64,000 bases of DNA from Oscillospiraceae bacterium (GTDB lineage Bacteria > Bacillota > Clostridia > Oscillospirales > CAG-272), in assembly GCA_015064255.1 (NCBI GenBank), contig SVSP01000004.1, positions 25,131-89,130 on the forward strand, read 5' to 3'. The translations under genes were made by a program, and so were the position numbers. The notes under the pieces are model-generated. The model was given only the letters and a program-made list of their open reading frames with translations. It was not told the origin of the DNA and did not search any database. Positions 28,241 to 34,926 of this stretch are shown piece by piece; within the stretch, counting starts at the first letter, position 1, and every line of letters starts with the position of its first letter.

Positions 28241-28816
28241 ATGACATACACAGTAAATCCGGGACTTATTCCGGGTACGGTACTTAGTAAAAAGGACTTC
28301 GGAAATGTAAGCGGTATAGAATTTCTGAATAAGATATTCTTTGTATCAAACGGCGTTATGCTTAATCAGCTCAGGGATATATCGGGTGTGGACGGCTCTA
28401 CACTTCAGAACTGGGTAAAGCGAGGCTGGATAGGGAATACCGTAAATAAGAGATATTCAAAGGATCAGCTTGCGAGAATACTTATAATCAATATGATGAG
28501 AAGCTCGATGATGCTTGAGAAGATCGATTATATTCTTCATTATATCAACGGTAATATCGAAGATACAAGCGACGATATAATACCCGAATCGGAGCTTTAC
28601 GGATATATATGCGATATATATGATAATTTTACCGATAGCGGACTTCATAAGGTTGAAGATCTTCGCGTACTTATTGATAAAGTAACAACAGATAAATACG
28701 TTGAGCCTGTCGCAGGTGCAAAAGAAAGACTTGATAAAGCTCTTGAAATAATACTTGTTGCATATTTCGCATCAAACGCGGCAGCTCTTGCAAATATTCT
28801 CTTTAATGCTCTTTAA
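28241..28816 (+). CDS. DUF1836 domain-containing putative transcriptional regulator
   Basis: 191 residues. The N-terminal part has a helix-turn-helix of MerR-like character: R-D-I-S-G-V-D-G-S-T-L-Q-N-W-V-K-R-G-W-I, then KRYSKDQLARILIINMMR. The rest is helical. DUF1836 proteins are widespread in Firmicutes and uncharacterised; a DNA-binding role is inferred. The start is ATG 28241 behind GGAGGT; an earlier in-frame ATG at 28220 has no site. It is coupled with the following glucoamylase-like gene by a 3-nt gap. Confidence 0.8.
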   Translation: MTYTVNPGLIPGTVLSKKDFGNVSGIEFLNKIFFVSNGVMLNQLRDISGVDGSTLQNWVKRGWIGNTVNKRYSKDQLARILIINMMRSSMMLEKIDYILHYINGNIEDTSDDIIPESELYGYICDIYDNFTDSGLHKVEDLRVLIDKVTTDKYVEPVAGAKERLDKALEIILVAYFASNAAALANILFNAL

Positions 28817-28819
28817 GAT

Positions 28820-30703
28820 ATGTTGGCAGACGAAAACAGTTGCCTTTTCTCGGATGAGTGTAAAACCAAAGATGATTTGGTTTTGGGCAACGGAAATATG
28901 CTCGTTTATCTGAAAAATACCGATATTTTGTCGTTTCACGCAGGTGAATATACGACGCCGTCTTTTCTGACTCTTGAATGTGACTTTTACAGTGAAGAAT
29001 TCAGCTGCCGTTCGGCAAGAAAGAGAGATACCTCTACCTATGTTCATAGGCTGTATGAATACGGCGGTGTAAATAAGGTAAGAAAATTCACCAAAAGCAT
29101 TGAAGATGCCAGAATCGTTGATGTGATGCACCCGTCATCACAGACGTTTGTAAGATACTGTGAAAATATTATTCCGTTTACGTTTGAGCTTAAAATACCG
29201 CCTTATGTAAGTAGAGGACTTTTCGAGCGATATAAGATAGGCGCTAAATATTATCAGACTCTTTCGCTTGTTATGCCCGCGGGCGTGTCTTTTTATAAAA
29301 ATGAAGTGACGTGCAGCGAAAATAGAATGATGATAGCACTATCGGGTGACGTACGCTTTATATCGGACGGCGATAAAATAGAGTTGCTTCCGGGTCAGTC
29401 GAGAATTGTTTTTACAGCGGGTGACGGAAAATCGTGCGTGGATAATCTTCTTTTCGCACTCGGCGACAATTCTTACTTTGAGGAAAATTCCAAAATAGTA
29501 TCGGAGAGTGAGAGTTTTTGGAAAAGTGAGATCGCGCGCTCAAATATAGCGGACAGGCATAGTGACAGAGAACTGCTTATAGATGCGCTTATAGCACTCG
29601 TTTCGAGTCAAAGCGCGGATGGCGGAGTGATTTCCTGTTTCGGTGAAAACGTAATACGAGCCGACTGTGTAAACGATATAGTTACCGCTTTTCTTAAGCT
29701 CGGACTTTGCGACAGAGCGAAAAAGACTCTTGAATTTTTCGTAGGCAAATTTAAGCTTTGCGGAAAATTTTATCAGATTTACGGAACGTCGCCCTATCAG
29801 TACGAAAGATATTTTTCAAACAGTGCACTCGGTGCGTCGGAACTTGTACGTGCGTTTGTAAATTACTCTGAAAATACCGGAGATATAGAGTTTTTCAAAG
29901 AAAATTTCGCGATGCTCAAAAAGGCAGTATATGCACTGATAAGCGAAATTGCGCTCGGAATGATGCCGTTTTCGGGCTGTGAAAGAGAAATATCCGAAGA
30001 AATTCTTACACTCGGTGCAGAATATCACGGATCGCTTGAAAGTACGCTTTCCGCATATATTTCTTTTGTAAAGTTCACAGACTTTTGCAGAGAACGTTCT
30101 ATAAAAATTCAAAACGATAACGGAAATATTCTGCGTAAAGCCGATGAACTTGTACAAAGTATTAAAAAATATTTTGTGATGGGTAATAAAGTCACACTAA
30201 ACGTTCCGCTTCGCGAAAAGAATATTAAAAAGAAAAGATTTGCGTACGGTGAATGTGATATGTGCAGACGAAGTATTTCGCATATCTACTACGGCGAGCT
30301 TGAACTTGCAGGTAACGGTGTCTATATGTGTCCGAAATGCCTTAGTGAAAATCGTTATTCAGAGCGTTTTTCTACTGCCTGTACGTATATGCCGCAGGCA
30401 AGCGTGGTTTTGTGCGCAGAGCCGCGCATATTTGACGTTATCCCCGAGAAGAATATTAAGAAAATTCTTGAAAGCGCGATTGCCGAAAGACAAAACGATG
30501 TGTTTGTCCGTACGGTGCGCTCCGATATGCTTTTTCTTGAAGCGGTGAAATATTTTGACCTTAAAGAATACGAAATACTCTTTAAAGATTTTATAAGAAC
30601 AGATCTTGATAGCTCGGTGTATCCGCATACCGTGTGCGGAAGCAGAACAAAAGGGAAGTTTGACACACAGACAATGGCTTGCCTTATTTCAGCATTTATA
30701 TAA
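28820..30703 (+). CDS. Glucoamylase-fold (alpha/alpha)6 protein with a zinc-ribbon-like insert
   Basis: 627 residues, not an assigned family. The N-terminal 220 residues look beta-rich, as in the sandwich domain before GH15/GH94-type barrels. From about 240 the helical-hairpin pattern of a six-alpha-hairpin barrel appears, with A-L-I-A-L-V-S-S-Q-S-A-D-G-G-V and R-A-D-C-V-N-D-I-V-T-A-F-L-K-L-G-L. At 479-507 a pair of CxxC motifs (Cys479, Cys482, Cys504, Cys507) suggests a zinc ribbon inside the barrel, which is unusual. There is no signal peptide, so it is cytoplasmic. It starts 3 nt after the DUF1836 stop with only a weak site. No catalytic residues can be assigned, so activity is not claimed. 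Confidence 0.6.
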   Translation: MLADENSCLFSDECKTKDDLVLGNGNMLVYLKNTDILSFHAGEYTTPSFLTLECDFYSEEFSCRSARKRDTSTYVHRLYEYGGVNKVRKFTKSIEDARIVDVMHPSSQTFVRYCENIIPFTFELKIPPYVSRGLFERYKIGAKYYQTLSLVMPAGVSFYKNEVTCSENRMMIALSGDVRFISDGDKIELLPGQSRIVFTAGDGKSCVDNLLFALGDNSYFEENSKIVSESESFWKSEIARSNIADRHSDRELLIDALIALVSSQSADGGVISCFGENVIRADCVNDIVTAFLKLGLCDRAKKTLEFFVGKFKLCGKFYQIYGTSPYQYERYFSNSALGASELVRAFVNYSENTGDIEFFKENFAMLKKAVYALISEIALGMMPFSGCEREISEEILTLGAEYHGSLESTLSAYISFVKFTDFCRERSIKIQNDNGNILRKADELVQSIKKYFVMGNKVTLNVPLREKNIKKKRFAYGECDMCRRSISHIYYGELELAGNGVYMCPKCLSENRYSERFSTACTYMPQASVVLCAEPRIFDVIPEKNIKKILESAIAERQNDVFVRTVRSDMLFLEAVKYFDLKEYEILFKDFIRTDLDSSVYPHTVCGSRTKGKFDTQTMACLISAFI

Positions 30704-30708
30704 CAAAA

Positions 30709-30748
30709 AAACTCTTGGAAAATGATCTTCCAAGAGTTTCGTTTTTTT
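30709..30748 (+). terminator. Rho-independent terminator after the glucoamylase-fold gene
   Basis: AAACTCTTGGAA and TTCCAAGAGTTT form a 12-bp stem with a 7-nt loop, followed by CG and seven T. Confidence 0.92.
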
Positions 30749-30786
30749 ACAAAAAGTCCAATATACAGACAAAGTCGTAAGATTAA

Positions 30787-30839
30787 CTGAGGGAAGGGAA
30801 AAACCATCTCAAACGCCGAAGTTTTTTCCCTTCCCTCAG
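30787..30839. repeat. 17-bp perfect inverted repeat downstream of the HIT gene
   Basis: CTGAGGGAAGGGAAAAA at 30787-30803 is matched exactly by its complement at 30823-30839, leaving a 19-nt loop. It lies between the + strand terminator and the 3' end of the minus-strand HIT gene. It may terminate that gene, although it has no separate U-tract, or it may be an mRNA-stabilising structure or a repeat-element remnant. Confidence 0.6.
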
Positions 30840-30910
30840 ACTCCTAACCCTTATCCTTGGCTAAAAGCTTTTTTTTATTCTTTTGTATTCAGTCTAACTC
30901 TCTTCAAAAC

Positions 30911-31249
30911 TTACGCCATTTTTTCGCTGAGCTGTGCGCCGCCGAGTATGTGGAAATGCAGATGCTTTACACTCTGACAAGCGTCGGGACCGCAGTTAGA
31001 GATAACTCTGTAACCGTTTGTAAGACCTGCTTCTGCGGCAATCTTGGGAATTACCGTAAAAATCTTTGCAACGATGTCTGCGTTTTCGGCAGTAACTCCG
31101 TCCATAGAAGGAATGTGAGTCTTGGGAATAACAAGTATGTGAACGGGCGCTTGGGGAGCGATGTCGTAGAAAGCATAGACAGAGTCGTCCTCGTAAACTT
31201 TCTTGGAGGGAATATCACCGTTTATTATTTTGCAAAAAAGACAATCCAT
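30911..31249 (-). CDS. HIT family protein (histidine triad nucleotide-binding, HinT-like)
   Basis: 112 residues, typical of the HINT branch. It opens CLFCKIINGDIPS and ends with the histidine triad HLHFHILGG. HINT proteins hydrolyse adenosine 5'-phosphoramidates or acyl-adenylates. The two N-terminal Cys (positions 3 and 6) match zinc-binding members, although the remaining zinc ligands are not apparent. AAGGAG precedes the ATG on the minus strand. A single-gene unit. Confidence 0.94.
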   Translation of the reverse strand: MDCLFCKIINGDIPSKKVYEDDSVYAFYDIAPQAPVHILVIPKTHIPSMDGVTAENADIVAKIFTVIPKIAAEAGLTNGYRVISNCGPDACQSVKHLHFHILGGAQLSEKMA

Positions 31250-31286
31250 ATTAAAAATCTCCTTGTATGATAAATCTGTTAAATGA

Positions 31287-31315
31287 ATTTTATCATATTT
31301 TTAGCCGCAAAACAA
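31287..31315 (-). promoter_or_regulatory. Probable promoter of the HIT gene
   Basis: On the minus strand TTGTTT (31310-31315) and TAAAAT (31287-31292) lie 17 bp apart, about 40 bp before the start. Confidence 0.5.
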
Positions 31316-31373
31316 GTGGTAAAAGAAAAAATCTACAAAAAATGTAAAAAAATATTTGTTGTACATATAATAT

Positions 31374-31402
31374 TTGACAAATGACAAAATATATGATATA
31401 CT
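31374..31402 (+). promoter_or_regulatory. Sigma-A promoter of the Cys-motif/radical SAM operon
   Basis: TTGACA (31374-31379), a 17-bp spacer, and TATACT (31397-31402). The leader to the first start is about 50 nt. Confidence 0.8.
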
Positions 31403-31444
31403 AATGTCGGTATAGTGTATACCGCACATATTTTGTTTTATATT

Positions 31445-31681
31445 GAAAGGAGCAAACACAATGAACGGAAAGAAAAAATGTAAGATTCTCAAAGAAATCC
31501 GCAGACAGATAGCTATGCAGAATGACATTGAGTATATAACCTCAGAGTGTCAGCATAAAGGCGACTGTAAGGGAACCTGCCCGAAATGCGAAGCAGAAGT
31601 ACGTTATCTTGAAAAAGAGCTTGAAAAGCGCCAAAATCTCGGACGCACGGTAGCGGTAGCCGGAATTGCGGCTGCTCTTGC
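31445..31681 (+). repeat. Near-identical 237-bp direct repeat, copy 1
   Basis: It covers the ribosome binding site and the first 73 or so codons of the first Cys-motif protein. Compared base by base with 32044-32280 it differs at three positions only, all changing an amino acid. The copies diverge abruptly at the 3' end. Confidence 0.95.
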
Positions 31682-32021
31682 AGTGTCGACGATGGGCTGT
31701 ACACTAGATAAACAGAAAGCACCCGAAACAGAAAATACAGAAAATCTTACATCAGGCCCTGATTTTGAAGAATTGTTCTTTCTTGAACAAGGAGCGCGAA
31801 ACGAATATATTTCCAAATATTCACGAGAACAAATACACAATGCTTGGGGAGAATATTTAGGCACCACTTTTAATACTGTTGATTCGTTTTTAATCACTTA
31901 TAACGGAGAACTGTATTATGTTGAAGTACTATATGACAAAGACAGAACACATGAGGACAGAATGCCTATACGTATATCAATAGAAATTGATGGAGTTACA
32001 CCCGGCGATCCGGCTTATTAA
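31461..32021 (+). CDS. Cys-motif membrane protein A, radical SAM-associated
   Basis: 186 residues, family not named. The N-terminal 60 residues are charged and helical with Cys7 and a C-x5-C-x3-C-x2-C cluster (Cys30, 36, 40, 43) that could bind zinc or an iron-sulfur cluster. A hydrophobic segment (about 63-79) ends in MGC (Cys80), resembling an internal lipobox. An acidic linker and a small domain containing R-N-E-Y-I-S-K-Y-S-R-E-Q-I and W-G-E follow, reminiscent of SmpA/OmlA-like folds. The last residues are GVTPGDPAY. The start is ATG 31461 behind GAAAGGAG. First gene of a unit with a paralogue and a radical SAM gene. Confidence 0.75.
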   Translation: MNGKKKCKILKEIRRQIAMQNDIEYITSECQHKGDCKGTCPKCEAEVRYLEKELEKRQNLGRTVAVAGIAAALAVSTMGCTLDKQKAPETENTENLTSGPDFEELFFLEQGARNEYISKYSREQIHNAWGEYLGTTFNTVDSFLITYNGELYYVEVLYDKDRTHEDRMPIRISIEIDGVTPGDPAY

Positions 32022-32043
32022 TTTAAACTGACAATATAACCTC

Positions 32044-32280
32044 GAAAGGAGCAAACACAATGAACGGAAAGAAAAAATGTAAGATTCTCAAAGAAATCCG
32101 CAGACAGATAGCTATGCAGAATGACATTGAGTATATAACCTCAGAGTGTCAGCATAAAGGCGACTGTAGGGGAACCTGCCCGAAATGCGAAGCAGAAGTA
32201 CGTTATCTTGAAAAAGAGCTTGAAAAGCGCCAAAAGCTCGGACGCACGGTAGCGGTAGCCGGAATTGCGGTTGCTCTTGC
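32044..32280 (+). repeat. Near-identical 237-bp direct repeat, copy 2
   Basis: Partner of 31445-31681, offset 599 bp. Silent codon positions are conserved along with the rest, which indicates recent duplication or gene conversion rather than protein-level selection alone. Confidence 0.95.
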
Positions 32281-32644
32281 CGTTTCGTCGGTTGGGTGTG
32301 ATGAGGATACACCATCTAAGTACAATGAGCTTAACGGCAATGTTGTTATTGAGGATGATCAGGGCGAAGCTGTTGTTGACGGAGAAATGCTGCCGCCCTT
32401 TATAACCGTGAGCGAGCTGCTTTCTCTTTCAGAAACAGAGCGAAATCAGTATATCTCGGGCTTTTCAAGGAACGATATTCGCTACGAATGGGAAAATGAA
32501 GACTCTGTTTTAGGCGACACGCAGGACATTTTCTATACCGAAGACGGTGATTATAAGATAATTGTTGACTACGATGAAAACGGTATGGCAATTTCGATTG
32601 AAATAATATTTTGGGGAGTAACTGCGGGAGATCCTGCTCCGTGA
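32060..32644 (+). CDS. Cys-motif membrane protein B, radical SAM-associated paralogue
   Basis: 194 residues. The first 73 or so are almost identical to protein A (K37R, N59K and one A-to-V change), including the C-x5-C-x3-C-x2-C cluster and the hydrophobic segment ending V-G-C. The outer part is homologous but diverged. It carries a longer acidic linker (about 82-110), then L-S-L-S-E-T-E-R-N-Q-Y-I-S-G-F-S-R-N-D-I, a Y-E-W, and a beta-rich end. The C-terminus GVTAGDPAP matches protein A (GVTPGDPAY). Its stop overlaps the start of the radical SAM gene (TGATG), implying translational coupling and a close functional link. Confidence 0.78.
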   Translation: MNGKKKCKILKEIRRQIAMQNDIEYITSECQHKGDCRGTCPKCEAEVRYLEKELEKRQKLGRTVAVAGIAVALAVSSVGCDEDTPSKYNELNGNVVIEDDQGEAVVDGEMLPPFITVSELLSLSETERNQYISGFSRNDIRYEWENEDSVLGDTQDIFYTEDGDYKIIVDYDENGMAISIEIIFWGVTAGDPAP

Positions 32645-33285
32645 TGGATATGACAGTTAATAATAAAACTGCACCTATCGTGACATTTTCGAGGCATCGG
32701 ATTGCAACTGACGGTCAGGGTATAACCTCGCTCGTTATATTTCACGGTTGTCCGCTTCGTTGCAAATGGTGTATAAATCCGTACACCTTCGATCCAAAAT
32801 CGGAGCGTACCGATATGACACCCGAGGAGCTTTACGATAAGCTGAAAATTGACGAGCTTTATTTCCTGGCGACCGGCGGCGGTGTTACCTTCGGCGGCGG
32901 TGAGCCTCTCCTATACGTTGATTTTATAAAGCATTTTCGTGAGATTTGCGGAGAAAAGTGGCATCTTTGCGCGGAAACATCACTTTCTGTGCCGTGGGAA
33001 AACGTCGAGAAGGCGGCAGAATGTATAGATATGTTCTATATAGACTGTAAGGACACAAATCCCGAAATATACCGAAGCTACACGGGAAAAGATAACAGTC
33101 TTATGCTTGAAAACCTCGAAAAGCTTCTTAAAATTATTCCGAGTGAGCGTATTACAGTCCGTGTGCCGCTTATTCCCGAATATAATACCGACGAGGATAG
33201 GCAAAAGAGTAAAAAGCTGCTTAGCAGTATGGGTGTTACACAGTTTGATTTGTTTGAATATAAAATTAAGCAGATTTACAGATGA
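32644..33285 (+). CDS. Small radical SAM protein, activase-like
   Basis: 213 residues. The cluster motif is CPLRCKWC (Cys36, Cys40, Cys43) followed by INP, and the SAM-binding GGE is in FGGGEPLL (about 84-90). The opening S-R-H-R-I-x-T-D-G-Q-G-I-T-S-L resembles glycyl radical activases and related maturases. The ferredoxin-type insert of most activases is absent, and no glycyl radical enzyme is adjacent; pflB has its own activase 5 kb away. It overlaps the end of protein B by one base. The likely job is modifying or partnering the Cys-motif proteins, which is inference. The frame is open 11 codons further upstream, but ATG 32644 suits coupling. Confidence 0.82.
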   Translation: MDMTVNNKTAPIVTFSRHRIATDGQGITSLVIFHGCPLRCKWCINPYTFDPKSERTDMTPEELYDKLKIDELYFLATGGGVTFGGGEPLLYVDFIKHFREICGEKWHLCAETSLSVPWENVEKAAECIDMFYIDCKDTNPEIYRSYTGKDNSLMLENLEKLLKIIPSERITVRVPLIPEYNTDEDRQKSKKLLSSMGVTQFDLFEYKIKQIYR

Positions 33286-33312
33286 TTTCTTTTCTTTATA
33301 AGGGAGGAATAT

Positions 33313-33792
33313 ATGAAAAATAAAAAAATATATACAGTTATTGTATCAATTACTTTGATTGTAATTTTAGTAATAGGTTTTTGGTCATTTCCTTTCGGGA
33401 AACAGGATTTTTATATTTTTGCTGATATAAGTGAGTGTGAAAACATAGAAGAGCACATTCCCGATAAAAGCAAACTTGAAATATATGATAATCCGGAAAA
33501 AGACCCTGCAATAAAGGATCTCGAATACGAGAGCTTTTATGCAGCTAAATACAGCTCACTAAAAATGGACTTTGAGATTTTCGCGTATGAATTCAAGAAC
33601 AGCGAAGATTTAGACGAGTATTATAAAAACAGAGATGAATATTTTAAGGGATACGGAATGAAAACCCAGGGTGTATTTTACACATATATATGTGTAGGTG
33701 ATGAAAATAAGATATATTCATTATATACTAAGACATTTGACGAAAACGAAGTTATGGAAGTTCTAAAAGAGTGTTTTTCCATTATAAAATAA
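33313..33792 (+). CDS. Hypothetical single-span membrane-anchored protein
   Basis: 159 residues, unrecognised. One N-terminal span (about 6-26) and an acidic, Tyr/Phe-rich outer domain with Y-E-S-F-Y-A-A-K-Y and a Cys in YICVGDENKIY. A strong AAGGGAGGA site precedes ATG. It is 27 bp behind the radical SAM gene, with no terminator between, and a terminator follows, so it looks like the fourth member of that operon. No function is proposed. Confidence 0.65.
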   Translation: MKNKKIYTVIVSITLIVILVIGFWSFPFGKQDFYIFADISECENIEEHIPDKSKLEIYDNPEKDPAIKDLEYESFYAAKYSSLKMDFEIFAYEFKNSEDLDEYYKNRDEYFKGYGMKTQGVFYTYICVGDENKIYSLYTKTFDENEVMEVLKECFSIIK

Positions 33793-33800
33793 TATATTTT

Positions 33801-33835
33801 AACGAGTTCGGTCTTATATCGAACTCGTTATTTTA
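33801..33835 (+). terminator. Terminator of the Cys-motif/radical SAM operon
   Basis: AACGAGTTCG and CGAACTCGTT form a 10-bp stem with a 9-nt loop, followed by ATTTT. Confidence 0.85.
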
Positions 33836-33897
33836 ATATTATGCTTTTTAATATGAATATGATATAAATTTTTTACATAACCTGATATTTATAATAC

Positions 33898-33926
33898 TTG
33901 ACATAGTATTTTTTGTATGTTATAAT
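33898..33926 (+). promoter_or_regulatory. Consensus sigma-A promoter for the DUF1858 gene, with flanking half-sites
   Basis: TTGACA (33898-33903), 17 bp, TATAAT (33921-33926). Three copies of one 6-mer frame it: AATACT at 33893-33898, AGTATT (inverted) at 33905-33910 and AATACT at 33924-33929, overlapping both promoter boxes. Confidence 0.88.
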
Positions 33927-33970
33927 ACTTTGATGAATATTAATAACTTTGTGATAAGGAGATAAATAAA

Positions 33971-34171
33971 ATGGTAGTAACAAAAGAAACTATAATAGGC
34001 GATATCCTTAAGGCTGATATTTCGACAGCAAAATTCTTCCTTGAAATAGGAATGCACTGTCTTGGATGTCCCGCTTCGACAGGTGAATCGGTAGAAATGG
34101 CTTGTGCCGTTCACGGTGTAGATGCAGACGAGCTTGTTGATAAGCTTAACGATCATTTCGCAAGCAAATAA
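33971..34171 (+). CDS. DUF1858 domain protein
   Basis: 66 residues, the length of a bare DUF1858 domain (related to the ScdA N-terminal domain). The diagnostic part is F-F-L-E-I-G-M-H-C-L-G-C-P-A-S, with a C-x2-C thought to be redox-active or metal-binding, and V-H-G-V-D-A-D-E-L at the end. Such proteins occur near hybrid-cluster or iron-sulfur functions, but none is adjacent here. The start follows AAGGAGATAAATAAA. It has its own promoter and lies 14 bp before trmK. Confidence 0.88.
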   Translation: MVVTKETIIGDILKADISTAKFFLEIGMHCLGCPASTGESVEMACAVHGVDADELVDKLNDHFASK

Positions 34172-34185
34172 TATTTGAATATCTG

Positions 34186-34926
34186 ATGGAAAACAAGAAA
34201 AGAAGTTTTCCGCTTCCCGATATTTCACCGCGTCTTTTGGAGGTTTCGCGATTTGTGCGTGACGGTTCCTCTGTTGCGGACGTCGGCACAGACCATGCAT
34301 ATCTGCCGATATATCTTCTAAAAAAAGGCGTGGCAAAATATGCGGTAGCGACAGACGTAAGGGAAGGTCCGCTTGTTCATACGCGGGATAACGTTGATTT
34401 CTATAAGGTGTCCGAAAAGGTTGCTGTTTACAGAACCGACGGACTTGTAGGAATAGAAAAATATGCTCCCGATGATATTATGATATGCGGAATGGGCGGA
34501 GAGCTTATTCTGAGAATAGTTACGGAGTGTGAATATACCCGTAAAACAGGCGTGCGGCTTTTGCTTCAGCCGATGTCTTCGTTTGCAGAGCTCAGAAAGG
34601 GTCTTGCGGATAACGGATATTCTATCGAAACAGAGTCGCTTGTGCGTGACGGACATATGATATATCAAGTGCTCGTGTGTGTCTATACGGGTGAAAGCTA
34701 TACACTTTCTCCCGCACAGCTTCTTCTCGGACCCGAAAATATCAGAGAAAACAGCGATCTTTTCAGAGAGTATGCGCAAATACATCTGCGTAAGCTTGAC
34801 CGTAAAATAGAGTCCAAGGGCGGCGCGGGTTATGACGTTTTAGAGGACATAGAGCTTGCAAAAGAGATAAGAAATATCTTAAAATCCGAAAAAACGGAGG
34901 ACGTTAAAAATGGCGACGGTATATGA
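34186..34926 (+). CDS. trmK: tRNA (adenine-22-N1)-methyltransferase TrmK
   Basis: 246 residues. A class I SAM methyltransferase with V-A-D-V-G-T-D-H-A-Y-L-P, which carries the SAM-binding motif and the DHA signature of TrmK, then DIMICGMGGELI and the LQPM block. TrmK methylates A22 of some tRNAs in Gram-positive bacteria. It overlaps the following nif3-type gene by 17 bases, a pairing conserved in Firmicutes. The ribosome binding site is weak, suggesting readthrough from the DUF1858 gene. Confidence 0.92.
   Translation: MENKKRSFPLPDISPRLLEVSRFVRDGSSVADVGTDHAYLPIYLLKKGVAKYAVATDVREGPLVHTRDNVDFYKVSEKVAVYRTDGLVGIEKYAPDDIMICGMGGELILRIVTECEYTRKTGVRLLLQPMSSFAELRKGLADNGYSIETESLVRDGHMIYQVLVCVYTGESYTLSPAQLLLGPENIRENSDLFREYAQIHLRKLDRKIESKGGAGYDVLEDIELAKEIRNILKSEKTEDVKNGDGI

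Noticed and set aside
30857..31270. 137-codon open frame on the + strand over the HIT gene
   Set aside because: Opposite a complete HIT protein with its own ribosome site; no support for a second protein.
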